A DNA stretch of 22,611 nucleotides. It comes from Propionibacteriaceae bacterium AM104-82. GTDB taxonomy: Bacteria > Actinomycetota > Actinomycetes > Propionibacteriales > Propionibacteriaceae. Below are positions 1-7,082 of this stretch, in pieces (within the stretch, counting starts at the first letter, position 1; every line of letters starts with the position of its first letter). The notes under the pieces were generated by a model, which saw nothing but the letters and a program-made list of their open reading frames with translations, was not told where the DNA came from and searched no databases. The stretch lies in NCBI GenBank assembly GCA_027658995.1, contig JAQDQK010000033.1, forward strand, positions 1-22,611. Direction: 5' to 3'. The position numbers and the translations under genes were made by a program.

Positions 1-301
1 CAGTGTGTCTGCTTCCTAATCAGGAGCCACCCCTTACACAAACCATCTGACACCCTCCGGCGCGCAGGTCAAACACAAGCGCACCAAGCCCTACCGGCCC
101 CAGACCAACGGGAAAGTCGAACGCTTCAACCGCACTCTCGCTGCTGAATGGGCCTACGCCGAGAGTTACACCAGCGAAACCCATCGCGCAGACGCCTACA
201 CGGCCTGGCTCCACTACTACAATCACCATCGACCCCACACCGGCATCGACGGGCAAACCCCCTCAGCCCGCGTTCACAACGTCACGGGGAAGTACAGCTA
301 G
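1..301 (+). pseudogene. IS481-type transposase, decayed 3' remnant
   Basis: The frame ending at the TAG at 299-301 encodes the C-terminal part of a DDE integrase-core transposase. It carries the hallmark KPYRPQTNGKVERFNRTL, then WAYAESY, and then LHYYNHHRPHTGI, the pattern found near the C-terminus of IS481/IS3-type transposases. The remnant is broken. Upstream of about position 68 the matching residues lie in another frame (RSHPLHKPSDTLRRAG, read in frame 1), and the main frame has a stop at 17-19, so a frameshift occurred near 66-69. Only about 100 codons are inside the window; the catalytic Asp residues would lie to the left. No terminal inverted repeat is evident after the stop. It marks the left flank of the operon as a former insertion site. 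The family call rests on motif memory. Confidence 0.8.
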
Positions 302-428
302 GCCGCCAGGCCTTGGCCACGCCCCCGGTGCCGCACCGTGCCCAGCGCCCGGGACCGGGGGCGAGGGGCATCCCTGGAACAGCCCTGAGAATGCCCGCAC
401 GCCTCGCGACCGTGAACAACTACTGGGC

Positions 429-434
429 TACATT
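429..434 (+). promoter_or_regulatory. Possible -10 hexamer for the ten-gene operon
   Basis: TACATT fits the actinobacterial TANNNT -10 pattern and ends 7 nt before the ATG at 442, which would put the transcription start at or next to the start codon (leaderless mRNA). No good -35 element is seen 16-18 nt upstream. The 140 bases between the transposase stop and the first gene otherwise hold nothing recognisable. Confidence 0.3.
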
Positions 435-441
435 TGGGGCC

Positions 442-888
442 ATGAATTGGGCGCAGCCAGGACAGGGAGCGGCCTCCGGTCAAGGCTCATCGCCCGACGG
501 CTGGTCGGCTCCACCGACGCGGTTCGACGACCGTCAGGCCGCTGACGGGTTCGGAGGCGGACCGCAGATCGAGTTGGTGACGCCGAACAAGCCCCCGATG
601 CTGTGGCTCGGCATCGGCCTGCTCCTCACCGTCGCTGCCGTCGTGCTGGCGCTCATCGGACGCACCGCCACCACCGGCCTGATCGGCTGGGTGCTCGCGG
701 GACCGCTCGCCATCGGCGCCGTTGCGATGTTCGCGGTCGCCGACGCCAAGAAGCGCGAGTCCGGCTGGTACGCGCCCTCCGACCTCGCCGACTGGGGACG
801 CCGCATCCTGATCGTGCTTGCGCTGCTGGCCGTGACGCTCTGCGCCTGGTTCATCGCCAACGACGTCGCCCGCGGGATGTGGCGATGA
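442..888 (+). CDS. Small three-TM membrane protein, first gene of the operon
   Basis: This 148-residue protein is not recognised as a named family. About 50 N-terminal residues are Gly/Gln/Pro-rich and probably disordered (starting MNWAQPGQGAASGQGSS). Three hydrophobic helices follow, near residues 53-73, 79-100 and 120-140, with a basic, polar loop (KKRESGWY) between the second and third. The ATG at 442 is preferred because the segment before it is not protein-like. An in-frame ATG at 391 is an alternative and would add 17 residues. The stop overlaps the next start as ATGA (885-888), so translation of the vWA gene is probably coupled to it. It may be a membrane accessory of the downstream machine. 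The disordered tail resembles those of two other membrane proteins in the operon in composition. Confidence 0.8.
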   Translation: MNWAQPGQGAASGQGSSPDGWSAPPTRFDDRQAADGFGGGPQIELVTPNKPPMLWLGIGLLLTVAAVVLALIGRTATTGLIGWVLAGPLAIGAVAMFAVADAKKRESGWYAPSDLADWGRRILIVLALLAVTLCAWFIANDVARGMWR

Positions 889-3572
889 GGCGCTGGAAGG
901 CGGCGCTCGGCGCCGCGGTCGCTGGCGCCCTCGTCGGCATCGGAGGCGTGTTCAGCCCCGTCGCGCACGCCGAGGACCCCGAACTGACGCCGGTGCAGCG
1001 GTTCGCCGCGTGCGTCAACGGCGGCGGCCAGGGCAACGTGCTGATGCTCATGGACATGTCAGGCTCGCTGCGCGACACCGACCCCCAGGCCGGCCGCGTG
1101 AAGGCCGCAAGCGTCACCGTCAACCGGCTTGCCGAGTCGCTCGCCGAGACCCAGGGCATCAAGGTCGACATGGCCGTGGCCGGGTTCAGCACCGGCTACC
1201 AGCGCACCCTCGACTGGACGCCGCTCACCCCCGAGTCGACCGGCACGATCAACTCGGACATCGAGTCCTACGCGTCGAAGAACAACGGCGTCGACACCGA
1301 CTACTGGTCGGCCATGGACGGCGTCCGCAAGGAGTTCTCGGCCCGCAACAAGGACCAGGCGAACTCCTGCAACATGCTGCTGTGGTTCTCCGACGGCGAG
1401 TTCTCCCTCAACGTCCGCAAGAGCGAGAACGACGTGCAGCGCTGGGGCGGCGTCAAGCCTTGGGCCCCCGACAACAGGCTGCGCAGCAAGTCGGCCGTGC
1501 AGGAGGCACTCACCTCCGGCCAGAATGACCTCTGCCGACCCGGCGGCCTCGCCGACCAGGTCCGTTCGCTCGACATCATCACCGTCGGCCTCGGCCTCGC
1601 GGTCGACGCGCCGCCGGAGAGCTTCAACCTGATGAAGGGCATCAGCACCGGCCAGGGCACGACGTGCGGCGAGCAGACCACGCCGACGCCGGGCGAGTTC
1701 CTGATGGCCACCGACGTCGACGACCTGATCTTCACCTTCATCACGGCGCTCGAGGAGGGCAAGGGCGGCGAGAATCCCGTCTGCGTCGACTCCGAGTGCC
1801 CCGAGGGCACCCGAACGTTCGTGCTCGACGGCTCCATCGGCGCGGTCAACGCCACCGCGAAGGCCCCCATCGACGGCACCCGCATCTACTTGAAGACCCG
1901 CACCGGCGAGAGCCTCGAACTGACGCAGGGCAAGGGCGAGAAGGACCTCGGCGGCTCGACGCTGACCTGGGAGTGGGTGACGCCGCGCGTGCTCACCTTC
2001 GACCTGACCCGCAAGAGCCCCGACAACTGGGCGGGGCCGTGGGGCATCGTGTTCGTCGCAGACGAGAAGAGCGACGAGCTGGCCAAGTCGTCCATCACGC
2101 TCAAGGGCGACATCTCGCCGATCCTCGCCAACCGCGCCGACCTGGCGCCCCGCATCGGCGAGGCGCCCATCGAACTGAAGCTCGGCACCGTCGACCGCAA
2201 CGGCGAACGGATCGACCCGACGACGCTTTCCGACGAGACCACCATGGACGTCAAGCTGCTCAGCGGCGGCGAGACCACCGCGCTCGCGTCTGACCTGAAG
2301 AAGGCCGACATCGAGAAGCCGCTCGAGCTGAACCTCGACGACCTCAAGCCCGGCGTCGCCGAACTGGTCCTGACGCTCGACGTCACCACCGAGTCGTGGC
2401 AGGAGGGCGGCGAGACCATCCCCGGCACCAAGCTGGAGCCGCGCCACGCGTCGATCCCGCTCAACATCCTGCCGCCCGTCGATTTCCCGTCGATCCCCGA
2501 GCGGATCAGCTTCGGCTCGACAGAGAAGCCCGACCCCGTCACCGTGCAGGTGCCCCTCGACGGCGAGGGCTGCGCCTGGCTTGCGGGCGAGACGAAGTTC
2601 ACCGGCTACCCCGAGGGGCTCGACAACGCGAAGCTCTCCTCGCCCGCCTCGGGCAAGGACTCCTGCGCCTCCGGCAACCTCGAACTGACCCTCGACCCCG
2701 GCGGCCTCGGCAACGGTTCCTTCACCGGCACCACCACCGTGATGCTCGCCGCGAAGGACTCCACCGCAGAGCCCGTCGCCGTCGACCTCGCGTTCGACCT
2801 CAGCCAGACCCGCCCCGTGTCGCAGCCGGTGCTGTGGACCACCCTGATCGGCGTGATCCTGCTCGGCGTCGCGATTCCGGTCGCCATCCTCTACCTGGTG
2901 AAGTTCCTGACCTCCAAGATCCCCGGCAACGCGGTCCTCGCTGGCAGCGTCTCGGGCCCCGTCGACGACCATCAGGCCTTTACCGACAACGGCGTGCCGC
3001 TCGGCGTCGCCAACCTGACGGTGGCGCACCTGACCAACAACAGGCGTGAGGTCACCGTCGCGGGCAAGACGCTCAAGGCGAAGATGGGCATGGCGCTGAC
3101 CGAGCCCGGCCACGTCGAGGTCGACACCCCCGGCCCGTCCGCGGGTGGCCGCACGTCGCTGCAGTCCGTCAAGGGCAACGCGAAGCTCCCGCTCGCCGTG
3201 CAGGGCAACTGGATGGTCGCGCTCGACCCGCAGCGGCCGATGAGCGGGCCCGTCGAGGTGACGGTGTTCACCGCGCCCGGATCGCCCGGCTTCAAGGACC
3301 TCCTCGAGGACGTCCGCGCCAACATCCGCACCGCGGTCGCCAAGCTCCGCGAGGGGCTGCCGCCCGACCCGGCAGGCCCGTCGAGCGACCCATGGGGTGG
3401 CGGTGGTTCGGCCCCTGCTGCAGATCCGTGGGCGACGCCGAAGGCCCCCGCCAACGACCCGTGGGGCACGCCCCCGACGGTGCCCCAACAGGCGCCCCAG
3501 AACCCACCAGCAAACGATCCGTGGGGCAACCCGCCGGGGGGACGACCCTCCAGCGGCCCCAGCTCGTGGTAA
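885..3572 (+). CDS. Exported vWA-domain protein, single C-terminal TM, DPW-repeat tail
   Basis: An 895-residue protein. Residues 1-29 look like a Sec signal peptide (basic MRRWK, hydrophobic core, VAHA before EDPEL). A von Willebrand factor A domain follows: the MIDAS motif DMSGS is at 57-61, with TDYWSAM and LLWFSDGEF as likely further metal-site strands, so it should bind a divalent cation. Residues about 270-645 are Asp/Thr/Leu-rich and look like several beta-sandwich modules. A transmembrane helix lies near 649-676, placing the vWA part outside and the C-terminus inside the cell. The tail is Pro/Gly-rich with four (S/A/N)DPW motifs at 834-837, 846-849, 857-860 and 877-880, perhaps a linear docking motif. 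The start at 885 overlaps the upstream stop. The architecture suggests a surface sensor or adhesion module linked to the cytoplasmic GTPases; this role is inferred. Confidence 0.88.
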   Translation: MRRWKAALGAAVAGALVGIGGVFSPVAHAEDPELTPVQRFAACVNGGGQGNVLMLMDMSGSLRDTDPQAGRVKAASVTVNRLAESLAETQGIKVDMAVAGFSTGYQRTLDWTPLTPESTGTINSDIESYASKNNGVDTDYWSAMDGVRKEFSARNKDQANSCNMLLWFSDGEFSLNVRKSENDVQRWGGVKPWAPDNRLRSKSAVQEALTSGQNDLCRPGGLADQVRSLDIITVGLGLAVDAPPESFNLMKGISTGQGTTCGEQTTPTPGEFLMATDVDDLIFTFITALEEGKGGENPVCVDSECPEGTRTFVLDGSIGAVNATAKAPIDGTRIYLKTRTGESLELTQGKGEKDLGGSTLTWEWVTPRVLTFDLTRKSPDNWAGPWGIVFVADEKSDELAKSSITLKGDISPILANRADLAPRIGEAPIELKLGTVDRNGERIDPTTLSDETTMDVKLLSGGETTALASDLKKADIEKPLELNLDDLKPGVAELVLTLDVTTESWQEGGETIPGTKLEPRHASIPLNILPPVDFPSIPERISFGSTEKPDPVTVQVPLDGEGCAWLAGETKFTGYPEGLDNAKLSSPASGKDSCASGNLELTLDPGGLGNGSFTGTTTVMLAAKDSTAEPVAVDLAFDLSQTRPVSQPVLWTTLIGVILLGVAIPVAILYLVKFLTSKIPGNAVLAGSVSGPVDDHQAFTDNGVPLGVANLTVAHLTNNRREVTVAGKTLKAKMGMALTEPGHVEVDTPGPSAGGRTSLQSVKGNAKLPLAVQGNWMVALDPQRPMSGPVEVTVFTAPGSPGFKDLLEDVRANIRTAVAKLREGLPPDPAGPSSDPWGGGGSAPAADPWATPKAPANDPWGTPPTVPQQAPQNPPANDPWGNPPGGRPSSGPSSW

Positions 3573-3585
3573 TCGATAACCGAAT

Positions 3586-3592
3586 GAGGAGA
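3586..3592 (+). promoter_or_regulatory. Strong ribosome binding site fixing the GTG start at 3600
   Basis: GAGGAGA lies 7 nt before the GTG at 3600. It is the best Shine-Dalgarno in the operon and settles the start of the tubulin-like gene, which follows a 27-nt gap rather than an overlap. Confidence 0.7.
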
Positions 3593-3599
3593 AACATCA

Positions 3600-6500
3600 G
3601 TGCGTAGGTTCCTGATCGTCGGCTGCGGCGGCTCCGGTGGCCGTACCGTCCGACTCCTGATCGACCAGTTGCGCGCCGACCTGCGCGCCCGCGGCATCAG
3701 CCAACTCCCGGACGCGTGGCAGTTCGTCCACATCGACGTGCCAGTGGACCCCGACAAGGGTCCCGCCCCGCTCGGCAGCATCCGCGACCTGGGCGGCCAG
3801 TACGTGTCGTTCTCCTCGCCGACCAACACCTACCTTGCCACCGCGGCCGCCGTCGAGGCTCAGCTCGCGAGCAAGGGCAACAACTTCGCGCCCATCATGG
3901 GCTGGGCACCGCGCGACCGTGAGACCGCCAATGGCATTCCCGTCAACAACGGCGCGGGCCAGTACCGCGCCGTCGGCCGGATGCTGACGCTGCCGCGGCT
4001 CGGCGCGCTGCACGAGACGCTCGTCGGGTCGCAGGCCCGCGCCGTCGCGCCCAACGCCTGGGGCGAGATCCCCCGCAAGGAGCAGACGAGCAACGTCATC
4101 ATCCCGATCGTGGTCGGTTCGATGGCGGGCGGCTCCGGCGCGTCGATGTTCCTCGACGTGTGCCGCGTGCTCGGCTCGCTGCCTGGCGTCAAGCCGCAGA
4201 ACATCGGCTGTTTCCTGTTCACGGCCGACGTGTTCGCAGAGCTTCCCTCCGGCCTGCGCGCGAACGTCGAGGGCAATGCGATGGGCGCGCTCCCCGAGAT
4301 CCTCGGCGCGATCACCCGGATCAGCGAGCCGTTCGACCGCGAGACCTACCAGCGCCTCGGCGTGCCGTTCACCTCGGGCAACCCGCCGTTCGGGCGCGTG
4401 TTCCCGATCGGTCGACGCATCGGCGGCGACGGCGCCTACTTCGGCGACGGATCCGCCGACGGTGTGTACCGCGGCATCGCCCGCGCGCTGGCGGGCACCA
4501 TGCTGTCGGAGGCCGCCACCAGCCAGTACGTCGACTTCATGCTCGGCAACCCGCAGCCGCTCGACTCGATGACGAGCAAGTTCGGCTGGCGGGCCGACCG
4601 TCGCGCGCTGCCTTTCGGCTCGCTCGGCTTCGCCAGCCTGTCGCTCGGCCGCGACCGCTACCTCGACTACGCGGCGCAGCGCCTCTCCCGCAACGCGTCC
4701 GACCACCTGGTCGAGGGGCACCTCAACCCGACAAGCCAGCTTCCCGGCAACGACCAGTTGCGGATGCTGATGGACAACCAGATCGGCGCCTCGCTGAACG
4801 CCATGGGGCTGCCCCAGCTCGGCCAGCAGGTGCCCGACTGGTTCCAGAGCGTCGCCTTCCCGCGCCCACACTGGGAGGCCGCGGCCCGCGACGCCGCCGC
4901 TCCGGGCGTCGCCATGATGGGCAACTCGGGCTCCGCGCCCGCCGCCCAGTGGGTCTCGACCGTCGCGTCCTCGGTCGGCGCGATGCGCGACCAGGCCCGC
5001 TACCAGTTGCAGCACTCGGCCTACGCGTGGGCCGAGCAGTGGGCCTACCAGCTCGAGGCGGCCACCAAGGCCGAGTTCCTGCGCGTGGTCGCCGAGTTCG
5101 GCCTGCCGTACGGCCGCGAGCTGATGAGCCGCGTCCGCTCGCTCTCCGACCAGATCATCGGCCAGCTCGCGCAGGCGGGCGCCACCGCTGACGGGGCCGA
5201 TCCCGTCGCGCTCGACGCCGCCGTCGGCCAGCAGGCCCAGGCGCTCGGCAAGAAGACCGTCGACATCACGCACCCGCTCGGCCAACTCGCCGCCCGCGCG
5301 CTGCAGTCCTCCATGGAGAACGTGCTGCGCCGCGAGGGCGCCCGGGTCGCCGCTGGCGTGCTGCGCGCCTACGCCGCCGACGTGCTCGGCGGCCTCGAGA
5401 AGGCCGCGAATGACTCGCTGCGCACCCTCGAGGTCGAGCGGGCGAAGGACTCCGGGGGAGCGGGCCTCGCGCAGCTCAACTCGGCGATCTTCGCGGACTG
5501 GCCCGACGAGACCGACCGGGTCCCGCTCCGCTTCAACCACGCCGAGAACGAGATCCTGCTCACCACCGCGGACGACTTCCCCGCGCAGTTCCGCAGCGAC
5601 GTCGTCGCCTCCGCGGGCGGCGGGGCCAACTACGGCCAGGGCCTGTCGAAGCTGCGCGCCGAGGCCGTCTCCGGGCATTGGGAGACGACCGGCTCGAAGG
5701 TCACGCAGGACGTGCTGCAGCAGGTCAGCCACTGGCGACCCGGCGTGCTGCCCAACCGGGCGGGCGACGGCACCCCGACGCCCGAGGCCAAGCCGGTGTA
5801 CTCGCTGCGGATGGACTCGGTCGAACTGCTGTCGCGCGCGACGCTGCGTCTCGCGGCGATCGGCGACGTGTTCGCCAACTTCGCGGGCGCCTCGATCTCC
5901 GACTACCTCGACGATCCGGCAGTCACGCCCATCGACCGGCAGCAGCGCCACGAGGGTTTCGCGGCGAAGCTGATCGAGACCATGGACAAGGCCCGGCCCG
6001 TCGTCGGCGTCGACATCCCGATGGCCAAGCGGCTCCACAACACGGAGATCCGCTACGTCTACTCGTTCTCCGAGATCCCGCTCGAGGCGACCCACCCCGT
6101 CGCCGAGCAGGTCTCTCAGCAGTTGGGCGCAAAGCCCGAACTGGAGGTCACCTCCGTCGAGAACTTCAAGCGGGCCCTCTCCGGTGCGCTGTCGACCGCG
6201 GGCAAGGTCAACGTGTTCGGCTCGTACCAGAAGGTCTCGCCGATGTGTTACACCTCGCTGCTCGAGCCGATCAACGCCCGCTGGGCGATGTCCCCGGTGA
6301 CGGCGCAGCGCGACCTGTGGCAGTGGAAGCGCACCCGCCCGCTGTACGCAGCGCTCGGTATGTCTCCCGAGGAGGCCGAGACGATCGTGGCTGGCTGGTA
6401 CCTGGGTCGCCTCGTCGGCCTCGTCCGGCAGGACGCCTACGGCACCGCAGAGGTCCGCACGCCGCGCGGCTGGGTCCGCTTCGGCGAACTGCTGACCTCC

Positions 6501-7082
6501 GAGGAGACGTCGATCCGCACGCCGCACGACGTGCTCGCGGGCGTCCTGATGAGCCACACGCGCGCCTTCGTCGGCTGCGTCGGCGACCCCGACCTGACGC
6601 CGCTCGCCCCGTATGAGGCGCTTCGTCTGCTCGTCGACGGCGCCGACAGCAACGAGCAGTCCAAGCCGGACGAGACGATCAACGGCACGCAACTGCTGCA
6701 CGCCGCGCTCTACGACAAGCCGCTCGAACTGGGCGGCGTGAAACTTGAGGGCGACGGCCCTTCGCAGGTGCTGACGTCGGTGCCCGCCGGCGCGACCCCC
6801 GCCGAGACGGCAGCCGCGCGCGTCGAGGCGACCCTCGCCTGGATCGACGGGCTCAAGGCGATGCTCGCGGGCGAGTGGGGGCAGCGCGACGCGGGCGGTC
6901 GCCCGGACGAGGGCGCCGTCAAGGCCCTGCAATTGAAGCTCGACGTCGACGCCATGCGCCGCATGTCGCTGTTCTCCGAGTTGGCACCCATCGCGATCCC
7001 CGCCCTGGACCGGCTCAAGACGCTGGTGAAGGCCGCCGGAGTCGACGATCAGGGAGCCAAGCATGACGTGGTCTGGGTCTGA
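3600..7082 (+). CDS. Tubulin-like GTPase (Tubulin_2-type), 1160 aa
   Basis: The N-terminus MRRFLIVGCGGSGGRTV (Gly-rich turn at residues 8-14) resembles the first nucleotide-binding loop of FtsZ/tubulin. The segment VVGSMAGGSGASM (Gly/Ser cluster at 173-182) occupies the place of the tubulin signature GGGTGSG. This combination is what I recall for the Pfam Tubulin_2 family of large bacterial tubulin-like proteins. At 1160 residues it is far longer than FtsZ (about 400). The long C-terminal part is mainly helical, has no TM segment and is not recognised. It would be cytoplasmic and could bind GTP and assemble into a polymer or switch-like complex. The start is GTG at 3600. The last 20 nt overlap the next gene, which indicates translational coupling. 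Polymerisation is a hypothesis; the T-loop changes relative to FtsZ may have removed it. Confidence 0.85.
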   Translation: MRRFLIVGCGGSGGRTVRLLIDQLRADLRARGISQLPDAWQFVHIDVPVDPDKGPAPLGSIRDLGGQYVSFSSPTNTYLATAAAVEAQLASKGNNFAPIMGWAPRDRETANGIPVNNGAGQYRAVGRMLTLPRLGALHETLVGSQARAVAPNAWGEIPRKEQTSNVIIPIVVGSMAGGSGASMFLDVCRVLGSLPGVKPQNIGCFLFTADVFAELPSGLRANVEGNAMGALPEILGAITRISEPFDRETYQRLGVPFTSGNPPFGRVFPIGRRIGGDGAYFGDGSADGVYRGIARALAGTMLSEAATSQYVDFMLGNPQPLDSMTSKFGWRADRRALPFGSLGFASLSLGRDRYLDYAAQRLSRNASDHLVEGHLNPTSQLPGNDQLRMLMDNQIGASLNAMGLPQLGQQVPDWFQSVAFPRPHWEAAARDAAAPGVAMMGNSGSAPAAQWVSTVASSVGAMRDQARYQLQHSAYAWAEQWAYQLEAATKAEFLRVVAEFGLPYGRELMSRVRSLSDQIIGQLAQAGATADGADPVALDAAVGQQAQALGKKTVDITHPLGQLAARALQSSMENVLRREGARVAAGVLRAYAADVLGGLEKAANDSLRTLEVERAKDSGGAGLAQLNSAIFADWPDETDRVPLRFNHAENEILLTTADDFPAQFRSDVVASAGGGANYGQGLSKLRAEAVSGHWETTGSKVTQDVLQQVSHWRPGVLPNRAGDGTPTPEAKPVYSLRMDSVELLSRATLRLAAIGDVFANFAGASISDYLDDPAVTPIDRQQRHEGFAAKLIETMDKARPVVGVDIPMAKRLHNTEIRYVYSFSEIPLEATHPVAEQVSQQLGAKPELEVTSVENFKRALSGALSTAGKVNVFGSYQKVSPMCYTSLLEPINARWAMSPVTAQRDLWQWKRTRPLYAALGMSPEEAETIVAGWYLGRLVGLVRQDAYGTAEVRTPRGWVRFGELLTSEETSIRTPHDVLAGVLMSHTRAFVGCVGDPDLTPLAPYEALRLLVDGADSNEQSKPDETINGTQLLHAALYDKPLELGGVKLEGDGPSQVLTSVPAGATPAETAAARVEATLAWIDGLKAMLAGEWGQRDAGGRPDEGAVKALQLKLDVDAMRRMSLFSELAPIAIPALDRLKTLVKAAGVDDQGAKHDVVWV

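Noticed and set aside
3..25. tRNA-like anticodon arm (TCTGCTTCCTAATCAGGAG, apparent CCT anticodon)
   Set aside because: The stem has a mismatch, there is no D- or T-arm, and the same bases encode the RSH... residues expected just before the KHKRTKPYRPQTNG transposase motif in another frame. It is degenerate transposase sequence.
1059..3488. Long minus-strand open frame opposite the vWA gene
   Set aside because: It is rich in Arg/Gly/Val-Asp runs expected from the antisense of a GC-biased gene, has no domain or ribosome site, and lies wholly within a well-supported plus-strand gene.
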